Shown: positions 26,075 through 35,167 of the stretch, piece by piece
How positions within the stretch are numbered: position 1 is the first letter of the stretch
How the letters are laid out: each line of letters opens with the position of its first letter
Origin: Kineosporia rhizophila
Lineage (GTDB): Bacteria; Actinomycetota; Actinomycetes; Actinomycetales; Kineosporiaceae
Reading direction: 5' to 3'
Assembly (NCBI RefSeq): GCF_021277265.1
Contig: NZ_JAJSOH010000006.1
Span: 1 to 64,000, forward strand
Length of the DNA stretch: 64,000 bases
Made by a program: the position numbers and the translations under genes
Notes under the pieces: generated by a model
The model's database searches: none
What the model was told of the DNA's origin: nothing
Seen by the model: only the letters and a program-made list of their open reading frames with translations

Positions 26075-27634
26075 ATGGGCGACGATGCCCCGGTCCTGGA
26101 GATGACCGGTATCCGCAAGGTCTTTCCCGGTGTGGTGGCCCTGGACGGGGTCGACCTGCGCCTGATGCCGGGTGAGGTGCACGCCCTGATGGGCGAGAAC
26201 GGCGCCGGGAAGTCCACTCTGATCAAGGTTCTCACCGGCGTGTACGACATCGACGGCGGTGAGATCCGGCTCGACGGCAGGCCGGTGCGCTTCTCCGGCC
26301 CGCTGCCCGCGCAGCAGGCCGGCATCAGCACCGTCTACCAGGAGGTCAATCTCTGCGCCAACCTCTCGGTGGCGGAGAACATCCTGCTCGGCCGGGAACC
26401 CCGGCAGTTCGGCAAGATCCGCTGGAGCCAGACCCGGCGCCGGGCCCGCGAACTGCTCGAGCGGCTCGACCTCGACCTGGACGTGAGCGCCCCGCTGAGC
26501 TCCTACTCGCTGGCCATCCAGCAGATGGTCGCGATCGCCCGCTCGCTCAGCAACACCGACATCGACGCCAAGGTGCTGATCCTCGACGAGCCGACCTCCA
26601 GCCTGGACGCCTCCGAGGTGGCCCAGCTGTTCGCGGTGATGCGCCGGCTGAAGGCCGAGGGCGTGGCCATCGTCTTCGTCTCGCACTTCCTCGACCAGGT
26701 CTACGAGATCGCCGACCGGATGACCGTTCTGCGCAACGGCCGGCTGGTGGGGGAGTACCGCACCGCCGAACTGCCGCAGATGGAGCTGGTCTCCAAGATG
26801 ATCGGCAAGGACCTGGCCACCCTGGAGGACCTGGAGCAGCAGCCCCGCGAGGCCACCGCCCGGATCGAGCGCGGTGAACCGCTGGTGCAGGCCGAGGACC
26901 TGGGCCGCAAGGGTGGCATCGAGCCGTTCGGGCTGCGCATCCACTCCGGTGAGATCGTCGGTCTGGCCGGTCTTCTGGGCTCCGGGCGGACCGAACTGGC
27001 CCGCCTGCTGTTCGGCGCCGACCGGGCCGACGAGGGCAGGCTGAAGGTCGACGGCAAGCCGGTCACGCTGCGCACCCCCCGGGCCGCGATGAACCGCGGT
27101 ATCGCCTTCTCCTCGGAGAACCGCCGCACCGAGGGCATCGTCGGCGACCTGAGCGTGCGCGACAACATCATCCTGGCCCTGCAGGCCTCCCGCGGCTGGA
27201 TGCGGCCGGTCTCCCGGCGCCGGGCCGACGAGCTGGTGGACAAGTACGTCAAGGCCCTGCAGATCCGCCCGGCCGACCCTGACCGGCGGGTACGTGACCT
27301 CAGCGGCGGCAATCAGCAGAAGGTGCTGCTGGCCCGGTGGCTGATCACCGAGCCCCGGCTGTTCATCGTGGACGAGCCCACCCGCGGCATCGACGTCGGG
27401 GCCAAGGCCGAGATCCAGCGGCTGGTCGCCGAACTGGCCGACGGCGGGATGGCCGTGCTGTTCGTCAGCGCCGAGCTGGAAGAGGTGCTGCGGCTCAGCC
27501 ACAAGATCGAGATCCTGCGCGACCGGCGGCTGGTGGAGGAACTGGAGAACACCGACGCCGTGGACGCGGACCGGATCATGCAGACCATCGCCGGCGGCAC
27601 GGTCGCGGACACCGAAGGGAAGGCCGCGTCATGA
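26075..27634 (+). CDS. Sugar ABC transporter ATP-binding protein (two nucleotide-binding domains)
   Basis: A 519-residue ATPase with two tandem ABC domains, as in RbsA/YtfR. The first has Walker A GENGAGKSTL near residue 40, a degenerate signature (YSLAIQQMVAIARS) and Walker B VLILDEPTSSLD. The second has GLLGSGRTEL, the signature LSGGNQQKV and Walker B LFIVDEPTRGID. As usual in this family the second Walker A lacks the Lys. Its stop overlaps the first permease start (ATGA). Confidence 0.95.
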   Translation: MGDDAPVLEMTGIRKVFPGVVALDGVDLRLMPGEVHALMGENGAGKSTLIKVLTGVYDIDGGEIRLDGRPVRFSGPLPAQQAGISTVYQEVNLCANLSVAENILLGREPRQFGKIRWSQTRRRARELLERLDLDLDVSAPLSSYSLAIQQMVAIARSLSNTDIDAKVLILDEPTSSLDASEVAQLFAVMRRLKAEGVAIVFVSHFLDQVYEIADRMTVLRNGRLVGEYRTAELPQMELVSKMIGKDLATLEDLEQQPREATARIERGEPLVQAEDLGRKGGIEPFGLRIHSGEIVGLAGLLGSGRTELARLLFGADRADEGRLKVDGKPVTLRTPRAAMNRGIAFSSENRRTEGIVGDLSVRDNIILALQASRGWMRPVSRRRADELVDKYVKALQIRPADPDRRVRDLSGGNQQKVLLARWLITEPRLFIVDEPTRGIDVGAKAEIQRLVAELADGGMAVLFVSAELEEVLRLSHKIEILRDRRLVEELENTDAVDADRIMQTIAGGTVADTEGKAAS

Positions 27635-28668
27635 TCACGAACCTGACCCGGCACCGGCTGTTCTGGCCGTTCGCCGTCCTGGTGCTGCTGCTGGTGCTCA
27701 ACCTGTTCTTCTCGAACAACTTCTTCCGGATCACCGTGCAGGACGGGCACCTGTTCGGCACGATCATCGACATCTTCCGCCGGGCGGCGCCACTGACCCT
27801 GGTGGCGATCGGGATGACGCTGGTGATCGCGACCGGCGGCATCGACCTGTCGGTCGGCTCGGTGATGGCCGTCTCCGGGGCCCTGGCCTGCCTGCTGATC
27901 GGTGACCTGGGCGATCCGCACAGTGTCGCCGGAGTGGTCGGTGCCGTGCTCCTGGCCCTGCTGCTGTGTCTGGTCCTCGGGGTGTGGAACGGGTTCCTGG
28001 TGTCGGTGATCGGGATACAACCGATCGTCGCCACCCTGATCCTGATGGTGGCCGGGCGCGGTCTGGCCCAGCTGATCACCGACGGGCAGATCCTCAACGT
28101 CACCTCCGACCCCTACCGGGTGATCGGCGCCGGGTACTTCCTCGGTCTGCCGGTGTCGGTGCTGATCGCCGCCGCCGTCCTGGTCGTGGCCGTCCTGCTG
28201 ACCACCCGCACCGCCCTCGGCCTGCTGCTGCAGGCGGTCGGCGGCAGCCCGGCCGCCTCCCGCCTGGCCGGTATCAACGCCCGGGGCCTGACCTGGCTGG
28301 TCTACGTGATCGCGGCGGTCTGCGCGGGCATCGCCGGGCTGATCTACAGCTCCAACGTGGCCAGCGCCGACAGCAACGCCGCGGGCAACCTGATCGAGCT
28401 CGACGCCATCCTGGCCGTGGTGATCGGCGGCACCGCACTGACCGGTGGGCGCTTCTCCCTCGCCGGGACCGCCCTGGGCGCGATCCTGATCGAGACCCTG
28501 AACATCACCATCCTCAGCGTCGGCATCCCGGTCGAGGCCACCCTGCTGTTCAAGGCGGTCGTCGTGGTCGTCCTGTGCCTCGGCCAGTCCGCCGCCTTCC
28601 GCGCCCGGGTCCTCGGACGCGGCACCAAGCCCCAGCCCGCGCTCACCACGAAGGAGGCCGCGGCATGA
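27631..28668 (+). CDS. Sugar ABC transporter permease 1 (RbsC/YtfT family)
   Basis: A 345-residue membrane protein with about 8-10 helices and the family signature GMTLVIATGGIDLSVGSVMA near residue 60. Conserved GLLLQAVGGSPAASRLAGIN marks the cytoplasmic coupling loop. The start at 27631 overlaps the ATPase stop, and its own stop overlaps the second permease start in the same ATGA pattern. Confidence 0.95.
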   Translation: MITNLTRHRLFWPFAVLVLLLVLNLFFSNNFFRITVQDGHLFGTIIDIFRRAAPLTLVAIGMTLVIATGGIDLSVGSVMAVSGALACLLIGDLGDPHSVAGVVGAVLLALLLCLVLGVWNGFLVSVIGIQPIVATLILMVAGRGLAQLITDGQILNVTSDPYRVIGAGYFLGLPVSVLIAAAVLVVAVLLTTRTALGLLLQAVGGSPAASRLAGINARGLTWLVYVIAAVCAGIAGLIYSSNVASADSNAAGNLIELDAILAVVIGGTALTGGRFSLAGTALGAILIETLNITILSVGIPVEATLLFKAVVVVVLCLGQSAAFRARVLGRGTKPQPALTTKEAAA

Positions 28669-29708
28669 CCGAGACCACCCGGGCCGAACCGGACGTGGAC
28701 CTGAGCGCTCCCGGGCCCACCGTCACCAGCCGGCGCACCGTGCAGATCAGCCGCCGCCACGTGCCCGTCCTGGCCACCCTCAGCCTGCTGGCCTTCATGT
28801 ACGGCCTGGGCGTGGTCAACTACGACGGCTTCGACCACCCGCAGGTCGTCCTCAACATCTTCGTCGACAACGCCTTCCTGCTGGTCGTCGCCGTCGGCAT
28901 GACGTTCGTGATCCTGACCGGCGGGATCGACCTGTCGGTGGGTGCGGTGGTCGCCCTGACCACCACCCTGGGGGCGACCCTGCTGCAGGCCGGCTGGCCG
29001 GCCGGGGTGGTGCTGCCGCTGCTGCTGGTCCTGGGCACCGGGCTCGGCCTGTCCATGGGGGCGGTGATCCACTACTTCAAGGTGGAACCGTTCATCGCCA
29101 CGCTGGCCGGGATGTTCCTGGCCCGCGGCCTGGCCCTGCTGATCGACCGCAACTCGATCCCGATCGACAACGGCTTCTGGGTCAGCATCGCCCAGCAGCG
29201 GATCCGTTTCGACCGCGGCGTGTTCATCTCCTCCAGTGTGATCCTGGCCCTGGTGGTGGTGCTGATCGCGGCGATCGTGCTGACCTGGACCCGGTTCGGC
29301 CGCTGCGTGTACGCGATCGGCGGCAACTCCGACTCGGCCCTGCTGATGGGCCTGCCGGTGGCCCGCACCCGGATCGCGGTCTACGGCATCAGCGGCTTCT
29401 GTGCCTCCCTGGGCGGGGTGATCTACAGCTTCTACACGCTGTCCGGGTACAGCCTGCACGGCAACGGCCTGGAGCTCGACGCGATCGCCGCGGTGGTGAT
29501 CGGCGGCGTGCTGCTGGCCGGTGGCTCCGGCTACCTCTTCGGCACCGTGCTGGGCGTGCTGGTGCTCGGCCTGATCCAGACCATCATCACCTTCCAGGGC
29601 GACCTGAGCAGCTGGTGGACCCGGATCGTGGTCGGCGTGCTGCTGTTCGCCTTCATCGTGCTGCAGCGGGTGGTCACCGGTAAGAGCGCGGTGAGATCCG
29701 GCGGCTGA
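28665..29708 (+). CDS. Sugar ABC transporter permease 2 (YjfF-like)
   Basis: A 347-residue membrane protein paralogous to permease 1, with the signature GMTFVILTGGIDLSVGAVVA near residue 80 and the coupling loop RCVYAIGGNSDSALLMGLPV. Importers with two different permeases plus a double ATPase and YtfQ-like binding protein match the galactofuranose system (ytfQRT-yjfF). The chosen start at 28665 has AAGGAGG upstream and overlaps the previous stop. The operon ends here, three bases before the convergent Fic gene. Confidence 0.94.
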   Translation: MTETTRAEPDVDLSAPGPTVTSRRTVQISRRHVPVLATLSLLAFMYGLGVVNYDGFDHPQVVLNIFVDNAFLLVVAVGMTFVILTGGIDLSVGAVVALTTTLGATLLQAGWPAGVVLPLLLVLGTGLGLSMGAVIHYFKVEPFIATLAGMFLARGLALLIDRNSIPIDNGFWVSIAQQRIRFDRGVFISSSVILALVVVLIAAIVLTWTRFGRCVYAIGGNSDSALLMGLPVARTRIAVYGISGFCASLGGVIYSFYTLSGYSLHGNGLELDAIAAVVIGGVLLAGGSGYLFGTVLGVLVLGLIQTIITFQGDLSSWWTRIVVGVLLFAFIVLQRVVTGKSAVRSGG

Positions 29709-29711
29709 GCC

Positions 29712-30848
29712 CTACTGCCGGTAGGGATCGACGAGCAGCGTCGGGGTGCGGGCGGTCTCCAGCACGGACTCAGGAAAAGCCGGACCAGCCACACAGGTCC
29801 GGGCCCGGGTCCGGCCGGAGGCCACCAGCACCCCGAGCGTGCCCAGATCACGAAGGTCGCGCTGAGCCTGCTGGGTGCTCAGCCCCTCGGCCTGCTCGTA
29901 GCGGGCCCGGCGCACCCGGCCGGTGATCGCGACGTCGTGCAGAGCCGAAACCGTCCGCGGGTCCAAGCCCAGGGGGCGGATCGCCTGCTCGAGCTGGGAC
30001 CACACCGCCGCCGAGCGGTCCCAGCGTCCCTGCACGGTCTGGGCCTGCTGGTGGTAGGCGAGCAGGTTGAACCGCAGCCAGTCCGTGACGTCCTGATCGG
30101 GCGCATAGTGCGGGCCCCGCGCATTGAGCCGGCGGTAGTACTCCCAGGTGTTTCCCGGGCGTCCCAGCCAGGCCTCTATCGAGGAGAACTCCGGCGCCAG
30201 AACACCTTCGCGGGCGATCAGCAAGGTCTGCAGGGAACGAGACATCCGGCCGTTGCCGTCCGACCAGGGGTGGATGGAGACCAGATGCAGGTGCGCCATG
30301 GCCGCGCGCACCAAGGCGGGGCTCCCGTCGTCGGTGTTGAGCCAGTCCACCAGTTCCGACATCAGCGCCGGCACCTGGGCGACATCCGGCGCGGTGTAGG
30401 CGGCCACTGACGGGTCTCGTGGATCGGTCACGTAGACCGGGCCCGGCCGCCATTGGCCCGCCGGTCGGCGCGGGGTGTGCCGATGGCCCTGGAGCATCCA
30501 GTGCAAGGCGTTGAGCAGGCTCTTGTCGTAGGTGAAGTCACCGACGTCGTGGAGCGTCTGTAGATAGGTCATCATCCGCTGGTAGGCCAGCGTCTCGTCC
30601 CGGTTCTCGGCCGACACCTCGACATCGCGCTCGCCAGCAATCAGGTCTTGGACGTCGATCGTGGAGACTCTGAAACCCTCGATGGCGTTCGACGCCGCTA
30701 CCGCATCGGCCGTGAGGTACCCGCGCATCCCCGCCACCCACGGCTCTGGGGAGTCGAGGAGCAGGTGCCGCAGGTGTGCTCGCCGGTTGTCGATCTGCGC
30801 CAGCACTGCCGCATCGGCCCGGTTGAGCCGGGGGGTCGGGAAAAGCAC
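29712..30848 (-). CDS. Fic-family protein with N-terminal inhibitory helix
   Basis: A 378-residue Fic protein, likely an AMP-transferase acting on a protein hydroxyl. The active site is HPWSDGNGRMSR near residue 191 (family HPFxxGNGR, catalytic His first). An inhibitory-helix motif SNAIEG occurs near residue 53, before the Fic core, which marks it as class II, auto-inhibited. The C-terminal 100 residues form a winged-helix-like part (STQQAQRDLRDLGTLGVLVA). No antitoxin gene is adjacent, in keeping with internal inhibition. Confidence 0.92.
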   Translation of the reverse strand: MLFPTPRLNRADAAVLAQIDNRRAHLRHLLLDSPEPWVAGMRGYLTADAVAASNAIEGFRVSTIDVQDLIAGERDVEVSAENRDETLAYQRMMTYLQTLHDVGDFTYDKSLLNALHWMLQGHRHTPRRPAGQWRPGPVYVTDPRDPSVAAYTAPDVAQVPALMSELVDWLNTDDGSPALVRAAMAHLHLVSIHPWSDGNGRMSRSLQTLLIAREGVLAPEFSSIEAWLGRPGNTWEYYRRLNARGPHYAPDQDVTDWLRFNLLAYHQQAQTVQGRWDRSAAVWSQLEQAIRPLGLDPRTVSALHDVAITGRVRRARYEQAEGLSTQQAQRDLRDLGTLGVLVASGRTRARTCVAGPAFPESVLETARTPTLLVDPYRQ

Positions 30849-30954
30849 AAATCAAGCTTAGGGTGGGTGGCCCCCTCAACGTGCGGGAGAGGGCCGAATC
30901 GGGTTAAAAAGGATCTCTACGGGTGACAACGATGTGACCTTGGGGGAGATCCGG

Positions 30955-33642
30955 ATGTCGCAGCCTGTTCTCTGGTGCGTTTCCTTCGACGGGGCGCCGC
31001 TGTCCGGCGTCGTGGTCGAGTCGCTGAAGCTGGCCAACGCCTTCCGGCAACGGGGGCATCGGGTGTTGCTGGACATCGGGTACGACATCAAGGCCGACAA
31101 AGGACGTTTCTTCGCGCCTTACACCGACGAGGTCACCAGCCTGCCGGGCTGGGTCGAACTGGTCCGGGTCGCCGGTATCGACAGTATTCCTTGGTACAAC
31201 ACCGCTTTCGTGCGATCCACGCTGGCCGGGGTGGCGCGGGGGCAGGGGCCGGGTGGCTGCTACGAACCTGTGGTCGAGGCGCTGACCCGGCGGATCGTGG
31301 CCACCTGGCAGCAGTACGGGGTCACGGCGGTACTGGTCGAGAACGGCACGCTGCCCGAGAACATCGCCTACAGCGAGGCGCTCTACCGGGCGATCGAGCG
31401 GTACGGGAAGCAGTTGGGCCACGAAAAGCCCTTCGTGCTGTGGCGCGATCACGACCTGATGTGGAACAGCGAGCCCTCGACCGGCAAGTACGGCCGCCCG
31501 CCGTACCCGCTGGCGCCCAAACCCCGCAACTCGCCGTACATCCGCTACCTGGCCCTGCACGAGGAGGCGCGGCGCCGCACTCTGGAATGGGTGCCTGGAC
31601 TGCGCGATCTGCAGGTGCTGCCGAACACCTTCGACTTCGAGAACACCGCCGTGCAAGCGGGATTCCGCGAAGTCTACGGGATCCCGGCCCAGGCGGCACT
31701 GATTGCGCGCTGCACCCGGCTGATCCCGCAGAAAAGGGCCGACCGCGAGATCGATCTGCTGGCCCGGCTGCGGCACCGCATTCACGACCGTCCGGTGTAC
31801 CTGTTCCTGGCCGGCGATCCTTCCGAGCATCCGGCTACGGTGACGTCCCTGCGGGCACAGGCCGAGCGGCTGGGGGTGGCCGGGCAGGTGGTGTTCGGTG
31901 GCCGTCTGGCTCCTCGAGACGTCGCGCCGAGTCACGGCTTCTCCGTGGCCGACCTGCTCGCCGAGGCCGATCTGCTGTCGTTCCTGACCTCGTACGACTA
32001 CGAGAGCTACGGCAATCCGGTCGGTGAGGCGGTGGCGTCCGGAGTTCCCTTCCTGACCACGCGATACGCGCTCTACGACACGGTTTACGGTCGGAAAGGA
32101 CTGCAGGCGCCGGTCCTTCCGATCTCTGCCGATGACCAGGCTCCACTCACCGACGACTTCGTGAACGAGGTGGTCGCGCTCCTGACCGATCCTCTGCTGC
32201 GTAGCCGGGTGGTGGCTCACAACCGTCGTTGCGGGCAGCAGTATTTCGCCCAGAGCCGGGCCGCCGAGGTGGTCGAAGAGCTTCTGACTATGGACGTCCG
32301 TGGCGACGAAGGTCACGAGGAGAGCGTTTACGGGGAGGCGGGTAGGGCGGCTGTTCCGCCGCTGAGCGCGCGCACGCGGATGACGGTGGTGATTCCGGTG
32401 CGTGACGAGGCCGCCAACCTTCCCGCCGTGATCGATTCGCTGGCTGGGCAGCAGGGCCCGGACGGCCTGATCGACCGTGACCTGTTCGATGTTCTGCTGG
32501 TGGACAACAACTCCCGCGACAACACCGTCAGCCTGGCCCGGGATCTGGCCGCCCAGCACGAGGGATTGCGGCTGTGGGTGATCGGCGAGCCGGAGCAGGG
32601 TGTTTCGTGTGCCCGGCGAGCCGGCATGGACCTGGCGGCGCAGCGAGCCCAGCAGCGCGACGGTGACGATGCGACGCAGCGCTTCTATCTGGTCTCGGCC
32701 GATGCCGACTGCCGGGTGGCGCCGGACTGGCTGTGGGAACTGCTGAAGGCCATGGACGGTGAGAAGGCCGCGATCGGGGTGTGCGACTACTACTACGACG
32801 CAGATCATTTCAATGGACGTCCGTTGTTGTGGGATGCGATCGACCGCACCATCCGCTGTCGGCAGGTCGCGTGGTCGCGCTTCGGTGGCTTCCCCGACGG
32901 CAAGGGTTTCGCGGTGGACCGGCGCTCGTACCAGCGGGTCGGCGGGATCGAACTGTCGTACCAGCTGGAGCACGGACGATTCGTCAGTCACCTCTCCGAC
33001 GACTGGGACTTCGGCATCCTGGTGCGGGCCAGTGGTGAGGACATCGTCTACGTGCCGAACTCCCGGGTGGAGATCAACCCGCGCCGCGTCGACCACGCCC
33101 TGGACGAGGTGGTGGCCGGTCAGGCCTACGGCTCGGGCGGGATCATCACGATGCGCGACATCCGGCCCAGCGAGCCGGGACCGGTCACCGGCCGGGACCT
33201 GACCGAGGCGGAAGCACTGCAGGCCTGGGAGTTCTCGGTCAAGGACTTCATGCCCAAGAACATGATCCTGGCCGCCGTGCTCACCCCCTCGCTGCTGGAC
33301 GACGAGGGCGTGATCGACCTGCTCTCACCGGCCCTGGCCCGACGGATGGCCGAACGCATCCCGCAGATCACGGCCGAGACCGGCTTGGTCGACTACACCC
33401 CCATCCACTCGTACAAGACGCCCTGCTTCCGGCTGTACTTCGAGTTCGCGGACGAGTTGTTCGCCCGGCTGCGCGCCAAGGTCGGTCCCGAGATCGGATA
33501 TCCGCCCCCGCTGCCGCAGTGCCTGCAGGAGATCCGCGACACCGGTGACGAGAACAGATTCCGCGAGTTCGTGCGCCACTACTGCGAAGACCGCGAATCC
33601 GGAGCGGCCCACGACTACTTCGGCAACGGGGGAGTGTTCTGA
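30955..33642 (+). CDS. Fusion glycosyltransferase: GT4-like N-terminal and GT2-like C-terminal domains
   Basis: About 895 residues. Residues 1 to about 435 form a GT-B fold of the GT4 kind, with RCTRLIPQKRADREIDLLAR near 255 and the EX7E motif in YESYGNPVGEAVASG near 350. Residues about 470-700 form a GT-A fold of the GT2 kind: VVIPVRDEAANLPAVIDSL, VDNNSRDNT and the metal-binding SADADCRVAPDW. The last 180 residues are not recognised. GGGGGAG lies just before ATG 30955; an upstream GTG (30934) is less likely. The radical SAM gene starts one base after the stop, so the two form an operon. Acceptor and sugar are unknown. Confidence 0.87.
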   Translation: MSQPVLWCVSFDGAPLSGVVVESLKLANAFRQRGHRVLLDIGYDIKADKGRFFAPYTDEVTSLPGWVELVRVAGIDSIPWYNTAFVRSTLAGVARGQGPGGCYEPVVEALTRRIVATWQQYGVTAVLVENGTLPENIAYSEALYRAIERYGKQLGHEKPFVLWRDHDLMWNSEPSTGKYGRPPYPLAPKPRNSPYIRYLALHEEARRRTLEWVPGLRDLQVLPNTFDFENTAVQAGFREVYGIPAQAALIARCTRLIPQKRADREIDLLARLRHRIHDRPVYLFLAGDPSEHPATVTSLRAQAERLGVAGQVVFGGRLAPRDVAPSHGFSVADLLAEADLLSFLTSYDYESYGNPVGEAVASGVPFLTTRYALYDTVYGRKGLQAPVLPISADDQAPLTDDFVNEVVALLTDPLLRSRVVAHNRRCGQQYFAQSRAAEVVEELLTMDVRGDEGHEESVYGEAGRAAVPPLSARTRMTVVIPVRDEAANLPAVIDSLAGQQGPDGLIDRDLFDVLLVDNNSRDNTVSLARDLAAQHEGLRLWVIGEPEQGVSCARRAGMDLAAQRAQQRDGDDATQRFYLVSADADCRVAPDWLWELLKAMDGEKAAIGVCDYYYDADHFNGRPLLWDAIDRTIRCRQVAWSRFGGFPDGKGFAVDRRSYQRVGGIELSYQLEHGRFVSHLSDDWDFGILVRASGEDIVYVPNSRVEINPRRVDHALDEVVAGQAYGSGGIITMRDIRPSEPGPVTGRDLTEAEALQAWEFSVKDFMPKNMILAAVLTPSLLDDEGVIDLLSPALARRMAERIPQITAETGLVDYTPIHSYKTPCFRLYFEFADELFARLRAKVGPEIGYPPPLPQCLQEIRDTGDENRFREFVRHYCEDRESGAAHDYFGNGGVF

Positions 33643-33643
33643 G

Positions 33644-35080
33644 GTGAACCCACTCGAATCGCTGACCCGACTCGACCCCGACTACCCGCGCCCAGCCGTC
33701 CTCAATCTGCTGGCCGCCCCGCACAACGAGCGCCTGCTGGAGTATGTGGCCAACGACCCCTTCGGTGCGCACGTCTTTCCCGGCGACATCCCTGATGTGG
33801 CACCGGAAGCGTTCCTGGACGACCTGGACGCACAACTGGCCGACACCCGTCCCATCCATCTGTGGTCGTACATCCCGACCTGCAGCTACCGCTGCCGCTT
33901 CTGCCAGTACCCGGTGGTCATCGTCAAGGGCCCGGCCGACGTGACTCGGGAAAAGATCGACCACTGGGTGGATCTGAACATTCGCGAGGCGCAGTTGTGG
34001 CTGCAGCGGGTGCCCCGGCTGCGCGAGGCCCCGGTGGGGGAGTTCAACGTCTTCGGCGGAACCCCGTCGCTCATGGGCCTGGACTCGGTGTCCCGGCTGC
34101 TGAACTTCTACCGGGAGAACTTCGGTTTCGGCCCGGAGACCACCGTCCGCTTCGAGGGCGACCCGACCACGCTCACCCCCGACCTGCTGGCCCGGCTGCG
34201 GGAGCTGGGGTGTGACAAGGTCTCCTGCGGGGTGCAGTCGTTCGACGACCAGGTGCTGAAGCTGAGCGGACGTGAGCACACCGAGACCGAGTGTCACGAG
34301 TTCCTCGACGCCACCGAACGTCTCGGGTTCGACTGGGTGACCATCGACCTGATGTACGGCCTGCTCGACCAGACCGTCGCCGGGGTGCAGCGTGACCTGG
34401 AACAGGTGCGCCGACACCGGGTTCCCGGGGTGGTCTGCACCAAGCTGCACCTGCGTTCTTACACCGACACCCGCACCGGGGTCGCCGGCGACCGGCCGGC
34501 GGCCTGGCAGTTCCCCAGCTACCGCAACCGTCTGGCCGAGGCCGGGCACCGCTGGCCGACCCTCGGCGAGCAGTACCAGATGCGCGAGGTGCTGGCCGAG
34601 GGGCTACGCGCCGACGGGTACGGGGAGCACCCGACCATGTACTTCCACCGCGCCGACAAGCCGCCGGAGACCTGGAAGTCGATCATGGTGGATCAGGACC
34701 GGCAGGACGCGGAGGTGGCGATCGGGCTGGGCGGTAGTTCCAGCTGCCGCCGCTCGGAGGCGATGACCGAGGTGAACGCGGGCCGCTACGCCCAGCTGGT
34801 GCAGGCCGGGCAGCTGCCGCTGACCTCGGCCACCCGCTTCGGCCCGACCGCCACCGAGGCCCGGGCGATCAAGATGGCCCTGAGTACCCTGCAGCCTCTG
34901 CGCGACGACCTGCACCGCGAAAGGTTCGGCGGGCGTTCGCTGTTCGACGAGCCCTGGAACCGGCGCTGGCTCGACCTGGAGCGCCGCGAGCTGGTCGTCA
35001 CCGACCGGGCCGAAGGCTCGGTGCGGCTGACCGCGCCCGGAGCGGTGCTGGTCGAGGCCATCATGAACACCGAGTTCTGA
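33644..35080 (+). CDS. HemN/HemW-like radical SAM protein
   Basis: About 478 residues. The iron-sulfur cluster motif CSYRCRFC (Cx3Cx2C) near residue 80 follows LWSYIPT, as in HemN-type enzymes. Further HemN-like marks are FNVFGGTPSLM, RFEGDPTTLTPDLLARLREL and CGVQSFDDQVLKLSGREHT. The C-terminal part resembles the HemN C-terminal domain. True coproporphyrinogen dehydrogenase activity is doubtful, because the gene is coupled to a glycosyltransferase fusion and not to heme or ribosome genes. GTG 33644 begins one base after the previous stop. The stop codon lies in the first unit of an 11-bp tandem repeat. Confidence 0.88.
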   Translation: MNPLESLTRLDPDYPRPAVLNLLAAPHNERLLEYVANDPFGAHVFPGDIPDVAPEAFLDDLDAQLADTRPIHLWSYIPTCSYRCRFCQYPVVIVKGPADVTREKIDHWVDLNIREAQLWLQRVPRLREAPVGEFNVFGGTPSLMGLDSVSRLLNFYRENFGFGPETTVRFEGDPTTLTPDLLARLRELGCDKVSCGVQSFDDQVLKLSGREHTETECHEFLDATERLGFDWVTIDLMYGLLDQTVAGVQRDLEQVRRHRVPGVVCTKLHLRSYTDTRTGVAGDRPAAWQFPSYRNRLAEAGHRWPTLGEQYQMREVLAEGLRADGYGEHPTMYFHRADKPPETWKSIMVDQDRQDAEVAIGLGGSSSCRRSEAMTEVNAGRYAQLVQAGQLPLTSATRFGPTATEARAIKMALSTLQPLRDDLHRERFGGRSLFDEPWNRRWLDLERRELVVTDRAEGSVRLTAPGAVLVEAIMNTEF

Positions 35081-35117
35081 CCGGGTTCTGACCGGGTTCT
35101 GACTGGGTTCTGACTGG
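35074..35117. repeat. 11-bp tandem repeat, four copies, over the stop codon of the radical SAM gene
   Basis: GTTCTGACCGG occurs twice and GTTCTGACTGG twice, end to end. Each unit contains TGA; because 11 is not a multiple of three, the four TGAs fall in all three frames. The first TGA is the gene's own stop. Confidence 0.95.
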
Positions 35118-35167
35118 GGCGTCCCAGTCCCTACACTCGCCGGGCCACCGACGAGTGAAGGATCACC

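Noticed and set aside
33644..35080. Radical SAM gene as a true heme-pathway coproporphyrinogen dehydrogenase (hemN)
   Set aside because: No heme or ribosome-assembly gene is near, and the gene is coupled to a glycosyltransferase. The name HemN-like is kept only for the fold.
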